64,000 bases of DNA from Ischnura elegans (Eukaryota > Arthropoda > Insecta > Odonata > Coenagrionidae), in NCBI RefSeq assembly GCF_921293095.1, contig NW_025791669.1, positions 310,001 through 374,000 of the forward strand, given 5' to 3'. The translations under genes were made by a program, and so were the position numbers. This document shows positions 22,200 to 35,053 of this stretch, in pieces. The first letter of the stretch is position 1; the number at the start of each line of letters is the position of its first letter. Below the pieces are notes generated by a model that had not been told where the DNA came from, did no database searches, and saw nothing but the letters and a program-made list of their open reading frames with translations.

Positions 22200-23660
22200 A
22201 GTAGTATGACCTCCCAGAGCTTCATGGTTGAGAGCGTCCACTAGTCCAATGTTCCACACTGTTTGCTGTAAATACAGGCCGCACATGAACCAACAGCCAA
22301 ATTATCTGGGAATTCCAGTTTCAGAACAAAAATCATATATAATGCTGTACTCATCATCCAAGCCAGTGAACTTTGCAGCGACTTCTGTATTTGATAAAGG
22401 CACAAAATCAGGAAAGTTTCTTCTTCTGGAATTGTTTTTGCCTTGGTGGATCTTTCAAGAAGTTGACTACATGACCAAGCCACATCACTGGACTTAATGT
22501 AATGGATGTTGATGTTTTTCATATTCTCTCTACAAAATCCATACATCCCGCCACTGTTTGTCATTTGCTGTGCCATTCTTTTAATGTTACCACCTATACC
22601 ATCACAGGAGGACTTTCCATGGCTTGTGGAAAAAAAGACCAGGTTGCATTCATTCCATAGTCATTATAATGATGGCACAAATTTATAAAAGACTTGTAGT
22701 TTTTATATTGTCCAGCACATCCATCTGTGAAGTACTGAACGTCTTGGATCATAGGCGAAGTTCTCTTTAAATATTCTATCAGGTGAAGTTGCACTTCCAT
22801 AACAAAGGCCACATCATGGTTAAGGTCATCAGATATGAAGCAATGAGATGAGGTAGTGAGAGTGCCATCTTTCTTCAGGTAAAACAAGCAAGGGTGTATG
22901 GTGCATGATAGATTGGTCTAGTGATAACTTTAAACTTCATCCTGAATTAAAAATGAAAAGTTTTCACTAAAATTCATAACGAAAACTGTCTTTTAATGAC
23001 TGAGGGTTTCTTTGCTTCTTTTGAAAAACTATGATTGTTCTTTACGTAATAATGTGTAATAGTGAAGTAATAATGTGGTGTCAGTTTATTCATTTTGAGG
23101 CACAGAATGTCCAAGAGTTCATCAATGGATGATGTAAATTGAGATGTTTCAGCACTGAAGTTCTGTTCTGTCATAGGAAACCCACTGCCTATATTTCACT
23201 GTGCCGGTGGGGGCATATTCGCAAAATTTAGAAATTATATCCTTGAGCCTGGAAGGATCTTCATAGGAAGAACATTTTCGATGCATACAATCTGCATTGT
23301 TTTTCTCAGAGATGATGATATCCATCAACTCCTTTTATGTTTCCTTCAATTGCAAGGCACTAATTAGCAGTTACACATTTTGATATATGACACAAACACA
23401 AAATGAATGAGTCCCAGATGCACTAACCATCACACACCATTTTGGCTGAAGGGAACAAAATTATGAAGAACCCAATTTTTCCTTGTGGATATTGCTCTTT
23501 CAAGAGCACATAAAGTTCCTTGAGGCTATATGAAATCAGCCTCTTCTGCATGTACTCATTCTTACCCACATTGACTTCATCTTTGGCTCCAGGAATCTGT
23601 ATAGAATTGTTGTCAAGCTCATAAAAAATTTTCACCAGCTCTACTGTGGAGTTTGGAAGT
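22200..23660 (-). pseudogene. degraded copy of an uncharacterised multicopy arthropod gene (DGxxxQYKN family)
   Basis: Minus strand. In order it reads QIPGAKDEVNVGKNEY and QKRLISYSLKELYVLLKEQY, GKIGFF, ASGTHSFCVCVISKCV (about 23430-23380), FSENFSFLIQDEV (about 22960), IMHHTLACF-like, SHCFISDDLNHD, VQYFTDGCAGQYKNYKSF, and TSHGKSSCDGIGGNIKRMAQ (about 22620-22560). I know this series from many near-identical but unnamed arthropod proteins whose copy number suggests a transposon; the DG...QYKN and SHGK..CDG boxes are their most constant parts. The frame is broken several times, so this copy is not functional. I do not assign a reaction; a DDE-type transposase or captured nuclease are both possible. 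Confidence 0.6.
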
Positions 23661-23764
23661 TTCCCAGCACATGGTGATCAGGTACTCCCTTCTTATCAAA
23701 TAACCTTTTTGCGTGTCTCACAGTCTGAAACATGAAACTCACTCATAATCATTTACCTAGAACA

Positions 23765-25090
23765 AGATAAAGGGGCTTTGGTCAACATTTGAATTTTACC
23801 CTGCCAGCTAACTGTTGGCAATTTATTCTTAATTTTCTGAATTCGTATCGGGTTGCTTCCTAAAAATGCCATAGTCTTTGTTTTGGTTTTAGAAATTCTC
23901 AGGTTGTATAGTTAGCTCAACTGGTGTAGTATGTGTCCTGCCATCTGGAGTTTGTCCTCTTTATCTTGTATTATAACGTGATCGTCAGCAAACAGCATTG
24001 TATTTAAGTATTGAGATGGTCCTAATTCTATGCCTGGTGATACATTATTTTCTTTCCACATTCTCAGAATGTCATGTATGTATAGAGTAAACATAGGCTG
24101 CAACCCTGTCTAACTCCTTGGTTAATGACAATTTCTTGGGTGATTTTTCCCTGTGTCAATTACAATTCTGGTGTATCTGTATATACTCTGGGAAGCTTTA
24201 ATAAGATGTATAGGGAACCCTCTTTTCTTCAAAACTGACCATAACATTTCTCTATTTACACGATCGAATGCCTTTACAAAACCTATAAATGCAAGATGCG
24301 TTTCTAGATTGAACTCTCTTCGTTTTCGAAAGATTTGTTTTAATGTAAAAACATTGTCAATGCAAGATCTTCCCTTCCTAAAGCCCGCTTGCTCTTCTAA
24401 TAAAATGGTATTAGAGATAGATTGTAGTGTAGTATTTATTATTCTACTGTATATTTTATATGCAGTATTTAGTAGACTTATAAATCTGTAATTGTCTGGG
24501 TTATTCCTTTGTCCCTTTTTAAACAACGAAACAGCCTTAGCCACATTCCAATCCTAAGGGATTTGAAGCTTTTTCCAACACATGTATAGATGCAGGATTC
24601 TTCTTTGTGGGGATGTACCTCCATATTTTATCAGCTCTGATTCAATTCCATCTATGCCTGCAGCTTTCCTATTTTTTGTCTTATTCAGAGCATATTCTAG
24701 TTATTTCAAGTCAATAGCGTCTACTCCTATTGTTTCCTCTGGAGTGTTGATCGTATCATCTAATGTAGGATCATACCATAATCTCCTATAGTGTTCTATC
24801 CATTCTTCCTTCGCTATAGCATTTAGTTGAGCAGTATCTTTCTCTGCTTTGTTGAGATGTTTCATCAGTTTATATACTATTTCTTGCCTACCATGAATAT
24901 CATCCTCTACTCCACTTATAGATCTATCCCATGATAGCATATGTGCCTTCCTTGTGATTGCTTTCGTGCGGTTTCTAACGCTGTGATATTTTTCTTTTGT
25001 TTCCTTTGTTTTTCTCTGTATGTATTCTCTGTATGCTTTGTTTTTATTTTCGATGGCCTGTGGTACCTCTTCGTTCTAGATTTTTAAACG
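23765..25090 (-). mobile_element. LINE reverse transcriptase remnant C
   Basis: Minus strand. It starts with an upstream helical segment (KLMKHLNKAEKDTAQLNAIAK, WIEHYRRLWYD), then RT proper: NPDNYRFISLLNTAYKIYS, LLEEQAGFRKGRSCID, HLAFIGFVKAFDRVNRE, then LNTMLFADDHVIIQDKEDKL (catalytic FADD kept) and KTMAFLGSNPIRIQK. The order is that of a LINE RT. It differs clearly from fragments A and B, so it is a second LINE family. At least one frame break lies between the fingers and palm. The endonuclease is absent, so it is 5'-truncated. Confidence 0.85.
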
Positions 25091-26760
25091 TGCATTTTCA
25101 TACGGAAAGCCATCTAACTCTGCTAATTGCTGTGGAGAAAGGAACACATGTTTGTCCCAATGACTTTCTAAAGTTTAATTAATTCAAATTCAAATGAATG
25201 TACATACTCTAGTATGGTTCGATTTGTGCTTGTTGTTCGATGTCTGTGTCGGTGCTTGAGAGGAACCATATGGATACTCTACATGAACCCTTATATGTGC
25301 TTCTTTGTATATGCAGCAACTGTTATTCGCATTGCAATAGCAAATGAGAAAATTATTATTGTTTTTATCTTCATGATGGGACGTATATTTGTCATCATTA
25401 TGTATCCCAGCAATGAGGCTATAGGCAAGGAGTAATACTGTGCCTTGTTGATGCATTCTTCAGTCAACCTCTCCTTAGTTATGAGAACCAATTCTTTATA
25501 TCATAAGGATTCTCTACCAACTCTCGGCCCTCATTATCTGCGGATGCTGTAATGCTGCAGAGTTTGTGTTGTAACATAATTGGTGTCGATTATGTCATCA
25601 CTTTCACAGAGTCAATGCATGAAAACAATTCGATCATCGAATATTTGAGTAAATATATACAACAAAGCAGAAGAAGAGCAGAGATTGCGTGAATACGTCT
25701 AACATGGCATTCATACAATTTTGTACAATAAGTTCTTAAACAGCATATCAGGAAATTTTTGGATCATGTGAATATGAAAATCCATAAACTTCATGCATAT
25801 TGCAGCAGGTAATTCTTGTCTTTCTTTCTGCACCAGATGTGCAACATGCACCTGTTAAAAGTTACTTTTCTGTAACTCCCTTTTCTGAACTTCATTCACT
25901 GCCCACCTCTTAATTGTTCGATAAAGTCTCTGGCTTACTCAGAGGTATTAATGGTGGCACAGTATCCATGGCTAGTATATTTTACCCATAGTTGTTTCCT
26001 TCAAATGAAATAAATTTTCCTCAAACATTGCATTTCTGAAGGAAATGGAATGGTTGTTATTCAATCCTATGCATTATGCAGTATCCTAGCATTATGCACT
26101 CATTGATCTAATTTATCCTTCCCAGTATTCTCATAATAAGCTGAGGCCTAACAAGCAATATTCCTCATAAGGGCTCAGCTGTAGCGTACTTAGCTGAAGT
26201 CAGCAACTGTTTGTTCAATGTACACAATTTCCAATGAGCAATGCAACCTAAGCAAAGGAAATTAATGGGAAACTACATCAATTGATGGAAAATGTTAAAA
26301 GAAATCCCCCCCCCTCCCCCATTGTAAGAATGAAATGATTATTTTTTGGTGAAGTGTCTCAAATGTTATAAATATTACAAACATTAATACTTCACTCTTT
26401 TTTGTTGGTACTTCAATGTAGTAACCAAAGTCATCATTGAAGCTTTTGAAATATATATCTGCAATCTTGGTCTCAGGTTTTACCTGACATCCATGGTAGT
26501 GTACACTATATAGTGCACTATGAGACATCTCATTCCTCTCTGAAATTTCACTTAATTTCATTGCTATGGTACCCACACCCTTTACTTTGCAAATCACTTG
26601 CCTCTTTTGTACTTCCACTGCTCTCAGCAAGTTTTAATTGATGTCCTTCAGCAGCTCATGGTATGTGGTGATGTGACCGTTGCAAACAACAGTCCAGTGT
26701 TCACCTTTTGTTGTCAAAAGTGCTCTGATCATGACCCTCATTTCCTTTCTTCACTTGCTA
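25091..26760. other. no recognised gene
   Basis: Short frames only. The minus frame 26295-26630 (about 111 codons) is open but matches nothing I know. A poly-C patch lies at about 26307-26320. Confidence 0.4.
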
Positions 26761-26766
26761 GGCTCT

Positions 26767-27388
26767 GTGCTTGAACTTCATTTCTCCAGTTACCAACTGT
26801 TTGAGTTATTTCCATTCTATTTTATGAATATTTCCCATGTTCATCTTAGGCGTTGAGCAACTGCTTTGCTGTCGCATACCCATTCAGAAATTCTGCTTTA
26901 ATTCGCTTAGGAAAATTATTGGAAGGATGATGCCTGAAATGCACAATCGTGCATTTATTTCCCTGAAATATATATTCTGTTGCTTTTGATGCAATGCCGT
27001 GGTATTCGACAGAAGAACGTATGCACGCAAGGCAGGATTTGTTTCCGCCACTGACAATTACCCAAGAATTTTTTTCTGTGCTTGAACTTCATTTCTCCAG
27101 TTACCAACTGTTTGAGTTTTTTCCATTCTACTTTATGAATATTTTCCATGTTCATCTTAGGCGTTGAACAACTGCTTTGCTGTCGCTGACCCATTCAGAA
27201 ATTCTGCTTTATTTCGCTTAGGAAAATTATTGGAAGGATGATGCCTGAAATGCACAATCGTGCAACTTTTCCTTGAAATTTATATTCTGTTGCTTTTGAT
27301 GCAATGCTGTGGTATTCGACAGAAGGACGTATGCACGCTAGGCAGGATTTGTTTCCACTACTGACAATTACCCAATAATTTTTTGCTC
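26767..27388. repeat. 311-bp tandem duplication
   Basis: GTGCTTGAACTTCATTTCTC at 26767 recurs at 27078. The two units run in parallel through TTAGGCGTTGA, GGAAGGATGATGCCTGAAAT and GGCAGGATTTGTTTCC with a few per cent difference. A minus frame (26955-27194) crosses the junction and is not credible as a gene. Confidence 0.85.
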
Positions 27389-28137
27389 CATCATATGTTC
27401 ACAAGTAGACTTACTGGGTCTTGATGAAATGTAATGTGATAAATCTTCCCCAGTGATAGGGGAATGTTTCTGAGATACCTGAATCAAAGCTTGTTCTTTT
27501 CATTGTAATGTGTTAATTATTGTATGCGGAACTGGATAATTGGAGATAGGGAAGTATATTCAGGTTTTCGTCACAAATTCTCATTGATGTTGGATGCATA
27601 CAGTGATGAGAATGTTGCTAAGATCTATGTCTTGCTTATGAATTGCTGCCATTGGTTCACGCTTTTTCCCTCAATGCACATTTTTTATGCTTCAATGACA
27701 CAAGCTGCCGTGGAAATATGATGTAGTGGTCAGTCTTCCACTGTTTGCAAGCATGTTTGGGTGTATGGTGCAAACATGAATCAGATCTTCCTAGGGCAAA
27801 CTGCCATGAATTTTGTGAGGTTCTGTGCATTGATGTTCTTCCTTTTTCTTTGCGTTTTTGTATCCATGTCTGGGATGAATTGCATCACACCCTCTTATCT
27901 AGTGTCACACCATTTGAGGTAGATTCTCATTACCGATCTGTGTATGTTCATAGTTTGTAATGAGGGGTCCATGGGCAGGAAAATGCTTCAGTAGTAATTA
28001 ATCCCTGAATCAGATTTTATGACAAATAATAGGCCACGCTGTGGGCCCGTAAACTGTTATAAGATATGCATATGCGTCAATCCCAGCCAGTTTGTAATCA
28101 TATTGGTAAATATTTGTTAAGGAAAATATTCAATAAC
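27389..28137. other. no recognised gene
   Basis: Short plus frames (27524-27721, 27745-27960) show no recognised domain. Confidence 0.4.
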
Positions 28138-28830
28138 TTAATAATAATAATAATAATAATTTTTTTATTCACCGAACTGGCAATATACATTGCATGGTTT
28201 CGTCACAAAAGTCACTATGATACAAAATTACATAAATACAATAATACAATTTACATAGAATCATCTAAATAATCGCTAATATCATAATAGGCTTTACCTG
28301 CTAAAAAATTACATAATGGAGTGTGGTGAGGTCCCGTGATAGCTAGAGATAGATGGTGACTTTTGAGGTGAACGTCACATTTTGAGCGAGTGTGGTAGTC
28401 ATGCCATTCATGGTTCCTTGGAAAATGCTCAGGATGCATTTTAAGAAAAGTGGCACAATTCAAGATAAAAATGGAGGGAAGTGTTAATATTTTTAGGTCC
28501 AAAAAGATTGGTTTACCAGGAGTCCACTTAGGCACTTGAACCATAGCTTTCAATGCTTGCTTCTGTAGAGAAAGTAATATTTTTGCATGCAATTTTTTTG
28601 CAACAACTTGATTCTTGTTTAAAGCAATTGAAAGAAAGTGAAAGCATTGTGTAGTGGTGAATTCAAATACTAAGCGCAGGGTATGACTGAAAGGCAATGG
28701 CAATGAAAGGGGCAATAGTTGCTGTAGGGTATTTTGTTTTTTTAACGCTGTCGGAAAAGGTATGGGTCGGTTGCAGAGGATGTAAAATAGCAAGGAAGAC
28801 AACGAATTAATATTAAACAAAAATTAATCA
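28138..28830 (-). mobile_element. 5'-truncated LINE 3' end (second or third LINE family)
   Basis: A 189-codon minus frame (28251-28820) is open. Its last third reads HDYHTRSKCDVHLKSHHLSL, then CNFLAGKAYYDISDYLDDSM at the stop. The H.Y.TR ... C-terminal YY....YLDD pattern is what ends many L2/CR1-type LINE proteins. Downstream on the minus strand comes a ~90-bp 3' UTR and a (TTA)n tail at 28140-28160. Since the frame is open to the 5' edge, this is one of the younger insertions here. Confidence 0.7.
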
Positions 28831-31800
28831 GCGATGAAGGATATAATGGAGATATTATATGCTTTTAGTTTTTGTGTGATTTGGTATGGTATTGTCATCT
28901 TTTTTTGAAATGAATTGCATTTTATTATACTGATGGCCATTTTTTATAAGTTTACGAAGCGAGATGGAATTCGTTGTGTTTTACGTATAACTTGATTTGT
29001 GTGCGACGCGTCTGTCCCCGATATTTCATCTTTAGTGCAGAGTGATTGCTGGCATGTAGGATAGCAGTAATTCCTTATTCCATAATTTCTTTTAATGATG
29101 TTGTAAAGTATGTCCAAGGAACATTGGAATAATATGTGTAGTTTCTGTAGTAGAATTAGTTATATGTCTTTGCATTTCTGAGCAGCAGTGTATTGCTCCA
29201 ACATAGTGAGTTCCCCTTTGATACTTAATGCTTTCCTTCACGTGTGTCTGCACTTGGAAATCAATGTTTTTGATATCATTCATGGAATTTGTGACCTCAT
29301 ATGGGAGTAATCGTTGAGTAGTCTCACTCGCGGCTTACCTCTTACCAAAAAATTATCGTATTCCTTGATAAGTTTCAACAATATTCAGTCTTCACCTTTA
29401 AGGCATTATTTTAATGTTGGAAGGGGTCCCATATTTTCATCTTTATGATAATGTGTATAGTATTTGAGGTAGATCCTTTTTTTAGTGTTGTACTTACTTT
29501 CTAATGAACAATGATTGGTTTGCTGGTGTTTAGTATTCCGTTTGATATTCTCTGTCTTAATCATTTTTAACACGAGGTGAACCATTACAGTGGTGAAAGT
29601 CGACCCCTCTGACTTATAAACAGGTGTCTTCTTATGTGTCATTCTAAAGGATTCTATACGTTGCAGAGGGATATCGGTTGTTGTCGTGTTTTCTTGGAGT
29701 GTTAGGGATGTATTTGTGAAGTATGTCTGCTGTATATATCCTGTCATCTGTTTGTGATATAAAATCCAAAACAGGCATAACCTGTGCACAATCGTGAAAG
29801 GCCTATGTTGTGAAGTAATTATTTGTGAAGGTAAAGGTTTTTAGTGTAGGCAATACATAAATCATCTAAATTTATGAATAAGCGAGAAGTTAGCCTTAGC
29901 ACATAACAGAAATTACGATTTTGTAGTTGAATGTCTATTGATGGGCTTTTATTAAGATCATAGGATGGTTTTTATGAGGTAAAGCTGCTTAGTTGGTTCT
30001 TTATGTTGTTTTTGTCAGGTATAACTCTTTGTTGGTGATGGCAACACTGGTTTTGTATTTGTATTCATTGGAGATGTAAATGCAATGATGTCATCCAGGA
30101 CAATGATATTATATTGGAAGCAATGCTTAATTTCTACCCTTAGCTTCGTGTCACCATTGTCTCCTCTAAATTTTAATGCCCTAATGTTGGAGTTATAGTG
30201 TATCTCAGCCTTATGGACATTTGTTTAAGTGAAAGCATAGTTTGCATGTAGTATTTTTGAAGTAAGTAGGTGAAGAGATGAAGGGTTATTAGGAAGTATT
30301 CTTCTTTGCAGTTAGTGAATTAGAGATCCTTCCACGCAGTTTTTTAGAAAGTATTTGCATGAATGGAGAGGCTGCAGTTTTCTGTCAGTTGTGATAGTTT
30401 ATAAATACTATAGCAGCAGTCGAAGGAATAACAGAATGTTTGGGTGTCATGATGAGTTTATATCTTCATAACTTCAGTCCACAGTTTAAGTATTCTTTAA
30501 CTCAATTATGTCTAGGGGACCAAGCTGTATCTGGCATAATAGTGTGTAATACTTCAAGGTGCAATTCCTTGTGATGAAATTATCATCATATGGAAGTGCT
30601 TTATTTCCTTGGTCCAAGTTTGGCTAATACGTTATGGAAACTCAATTGGTTCAAAAAGTATTGACACGTTAAGCAATTAAAAAATTAACCGGTGCTACTA
30701 TTTTGGTATTGCAATTTGGGATAGTAGCAGTAAATATAGTTAAATAATGAGGCTCTTGAATGTACATAGAAGTCATACATTAATCACTACATAGACTTAT
30801 GATATTGTTGCTATTAAATGCAATTAGCATAAAAATATCTTTACAACATTGTCGTCAGTATTTAAAACATAATTCTACATAGGAATGAAATAATGTCAGT
30901 GGTAACATAGTTCATAGAATGGAAATGTGTTGAATGAACACAAGGAAGCATTGCAAGTAGTCACTGCATGTACAACATGAAGTGTTTGTTGCATTGTTTT
31001 TGATGAAATTATTAATTAATGTATGACATTCACATTCCACAAAGGTCATGTGAGGGTATTGGCTACTTGAATTTCTAAGGATGAAAACTGTCGATGAAAT
31101 AGTTATTAAATCTTCCTTCTTCTGAAGCTGTTACCTCACTTCAGTGTTTTGTGTGCTTACCTATCTGACCAGGGTGTATCATTTTTATTCTACTGTGATT
31201 GTCTTTATTTAAAGCCAATACTATTGGTATGCCTGTCAACTCCTCAAGAAGGCCTTAGCATTTTTAATTTCTGGGCAGCACAAAGGTGCTGCTGTGAATT
31301 TTGTTTCGGTCGAGGATAACGCTGAAAATTTTTTTTGTTAACGCTTAAGGATTAGTGAACCACTAGGGGGAATCATATTTGTAGTACCCTATGTTGTAGA
31401 CAGATTTTCTGCGAAGTCTGTGTCAGTGTATCAATTACTGAGTTGTAACAACACGTATCCAAAAAATAGCAACTTTTCAAGGTAGCAGAAAACGTTTTAT
31501 ATTACATTTTATGTAATTGTTATTGAAGTTAAAAACCAGATATACATAAACAGAAAAATAAGCATAAGTTTGCAAGCCAAGAGTAATTTTTTTGCTTGAA
31601 TTTAATTTTTTTAGTATTGGCAGTGTAACCTTAGACTGGCTTTTTTTAGATAAGTGTTGTCATAACTTAGAGAGTGGTATGCTGTGTTTCCTCTCTGCAA
31701 TAGCATCTTCACATATCTCACATTTCAGTGAAGCCTAGACTAGCCCCTTGTCTGAAATATCCGTGAATATGGTCTTAATATTTTTTGGGAAATGCTAGGT

Positions 31801-33682
31801 GTGTTTTAGTTTGACATTGCGTAACAACCACCAAATGATTCTTGTTACGGAAAGATGAACCTTTCTTGTATGGTGAGCAGTTTTAATTGTCCAAGGTTCA
31901 TTGGCATGAATAGAGTGTCAACATAGTTTTTAGAATAGCATTGCAATGCCAGTGTATGTTGTGATTATAATTTCATCATAGTTAACAGGAAGGCTCTTTT
32001 GACATCTTGGTTTATGCATTGATAACCTTTTTAGTGAATCTTTTGATCTCTTGTGAAATTATGTTTTCGTTTTCTCAACCATGTTGCTAGAGCTTGTGTC
32101 AGCTGATAGTCAGTAGTTCCTTTTTCAGTGAGCACACATAATTGTTGCTCTTTTCTTCATAGCCTTTAGAGACTTCTTATCTCTAGAGACTTAAGATCTC
32201 TTCATGTAGTTGTACATAAGAAAAGGCATTTTGCATCTTGTAGAGAACCTAAATGTCTAGATGTACACGTTCTTTCTAATTGCTACAGGTAGTGAAATTG
32301 TGTTACTTTTGGTATCCATGACTGCACTGAAATTGTACATAAAACTGCTTTTCCTTTCCTCAATTGGCATGCCCCTAAACACCAGCATTCCACTGGAGGA
32401 GCAGTCATATTTTCTTTGGAATACTCCGTTGTTTGTCGAAATGTGTATATGCTGATCTTTCCTTTTCCATAGTCTTCTAGGGATTGTAAATAAGTGGTGA
32501 TTGTTTTTGTCGGTTTTAAATTAGATGTGGCTGAATGCCCAGCTTCATAAGTTACTTCAGGTTCATTCCAGTCATTATATTGTAACATGTTTCTCATAAT
32601 GATTTCATAGACCTAAGTAGTGAAATTCATTTCTTCACTGCGGGTAGTTCTTGAATAAAATTCATATTGGGTATGAAAGATTGAATAATAATGAATGATT
32701 GAATAATTGGGTATAAAGATTGAATATGGGTTGAGGGCTCCATGTTAGCAATAGAAGACATGTGGTTACTTGCACAGTATTAGTAAAAAAAAATTTGATT
32801 GGTTTAGCTGTTGCACCATAGCAAAGTACGTAATGCATATGAATGTAATGAATGTACTTGATAATAGTGTAACAGTGGAAATCAGTCGAAATGTTTTGAA
32901 ATGTATTGAGGAAGTAACAAAGTGTCTGATGTTGGACCTTTATCCTTGTCTGTCCTTTTCGGTGCGATTACAATTTTATTATCTTAATATTCAGGAATTG
33001 TTTTAACTTCCTTGACGTTTTAATATGGTTGGGGATGCAAGAGAAATCACATTTCTGTATGAAGGAGTTGCCTTTGTTCTCTCTGCATGAAGTTTGCATT
33101 TTCGGTTTAGCAACGAAGGTACATCTCTTGATATATTGTCCATATCTTGGAAGGAGTTGGCTATGTAACTAATCTTTGAATCCCTTCAGAGTTTGTTAGC
33201 TTCTGATTCTGAGTTCTTTTGGTGTACTGATTGCAAAAGTACTTAGACTTTTTTTAATGTATGCTTTAGTTAAAATGGCAGCTCCCCACAATTATAGGTT
33301 TGAAGTTTTGCTACAAGTAATAATGAAGTAGCTTTTAAGAAGAGTACAATTAAATCTGTGTACTTACCATGTAGTTGAGGAGTGTAGGACACAGTTTTAC
33401 TTGCCTCAATACTGTTGTTTCAGTGCCTGCTTCTAAAGCGAAAGTAATGCACCCTCTTTTATTGTCATGTCGTATTACATTAACCTTGATGTGGAATAGA
33501 TTTTTTGCAGAGTTAAGCAACAGCTTCAGACATAGTCACTTTACTCTTGTATGTAATAATGAAAGCGGTAGGAAAATGTAAGAAATGAAGTGTGATAGAC
33601 ATGTAGTATGTTTTACAGATGTGAGTGTCTCAAAGGAAATGTGAACGTAACTTAGTGTTATTTAGAGGTATGTATTCTCTCT
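28831..33682. other. 4.9 kb without recognisable genes
   Basis: AT-rich. Short frames have no recognisable domains (for example minus 29406-29789). Plus-strand G outnumbers C strongly in places: in 30241-30300 I count 18 G to 1 C. Confidence 0.5.
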
Positions 33683-33920
33683 CATGTTGAATAAAAACTT
33701 GGGCCATGTCAGTTCTTGGGTGGAGCCAACATTTAAACACTGTTGATGGTTGCTTTCTGAAGTGATTCTGCTTCATTCTGTATGAAGTTCTAAAAATGAA
33801 TTCTCAAGGGAATCTGCATTGACAGAATCCCATGAGGAAGCAACAGGCATTGGGCGGGAAATGTTGGGGCCTCCCAAGAATTGATGCGCTGACATAGCCC
33901 AAAAGTTTTTATTCAACATG
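33683..33920. mobile_element. foldback element FB3
   Basis: Arm CATGTTGAATAAAAACTT (from 33683) and its inverse (ending 33920) continue inward with GGGCCATGTCAG / GGGCTATGTCAG and TTCTTGGG, then CCAACATTT. At the inner edge of the right arm is GGGAAATGTTGG, like the GAAACGTTGG of FB2, preceded by CCATGAGGA. The topology matches FB1 and FB2, with a more decayed core. Confidence 0.6.
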
Positions 33921-34165
33921 ACAAGTACCCACAAAAGTTTCAACTAAGTTTTTTCTCTTATTCTTTCAGTTTTGAAAGGGAACACGTTAGTTAAGCTTGG
34001 TAGGGAACAGAACAGAAATTATTCACGTATGCACTTCAGTTTGTAATCAACATGACGAGTACCTGCGAAAGTTTAAACCAAGTATTTAACTCACTCTTTC
34101 AGTTTTAAAAGGGAAGACATTAGTTAAGCATGCAAGGAAACATAACAGTAATTAATCATACATGC
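33913..34165. repeat. 134-bp tandem duplication beside FB3
   Basis: TCAACATGACAAGTACC at 33913 recurs as TCAACATGACGAGTACC at 34047, followed by CTCTTTCAGTTTT and TAGTTAAGC in each. It starts inside the right arm of FB3, so part of the foldback was duplicated with its flank. Confidence 0.75.
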
Positions 34166-34967
34166 ACTCTGAATGTATATATTTTTTCTGAAGGTTATTA
34201 AGTTAATGTAGCCATGTTTTCAATATATAGTTCCATAAATGAGTGCAGTGCATTGCTGTGACTGACCTTGTGTTTTAGTGGAAGTTGCGAAGAATTTAAC
34301 TGTTGTGAGACCACATTTTCCTTTTTAATTTTTTTATTTAATAAATAAATGAATGAAATTGTGGTCTCACAACTGTTGTGTTCTTAGGTATATCCAATAC
34401 AACTTGAGATCCAACCCCAAAGACACAAGGTCAGTCAAAGCAATCCACTGCACTGAATAACGGCACAAAATATTGAATGAAAGTAATAAATGGTACAAAA
34501 TTTATATGAACGTAGTCATTATAATTTTACTATAAATTCAGCAGTAACGCTTTTAAGGAGAAGCCCTTTATGTCTGCACTCAACGTATTTAAAGTTCTTT
34601 GTCTTTGTTGTAGCTTTCAACATTGTACTCGAAGTTATTTATAGTCAGTAATATGAATGTCAGTATTTCAATGGGTGCACTATTCCCCATGAGTGTATTA
34701 GGGTGGTAATATGCATTAAGTGAGGCAGCAGGTAATTTATGCCATGTTGAGCACGCGTCATGTAAAACCTTACAATCATACTAATGGTAGATATCTTGCT
34801 GATGTAAATATTCGATATTGTGGTAATAGAATCAGAGATAAATATGTGGCACTGCCATTTTTGGGTAGGCGTTTATTTCTCATTTCACCACTCACAGTGA
34901 AAGTGATGCGTTCCATGCAAAATTCATTAAGTGGATGATGTTGTGGCATAGAGGTTATCAATTCACA

Positions 34968-35053
34968 AATGTAGATCAAATGTAGAGAATTCGGTAGTAG
35001 GAGGTGGAAAAATGTAGATCAAATGTAGAGAATTCGGTAGTAGGAGGTGGAAT
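34968..35053. repeat. 43-bp perfect tandem duplication
   Basis: AATGTAGATCAAATGTAGAG and the bases that follow repeat once without a visible difference (starts 34968 and 35011), so this is recent. Confidence 0.9.
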
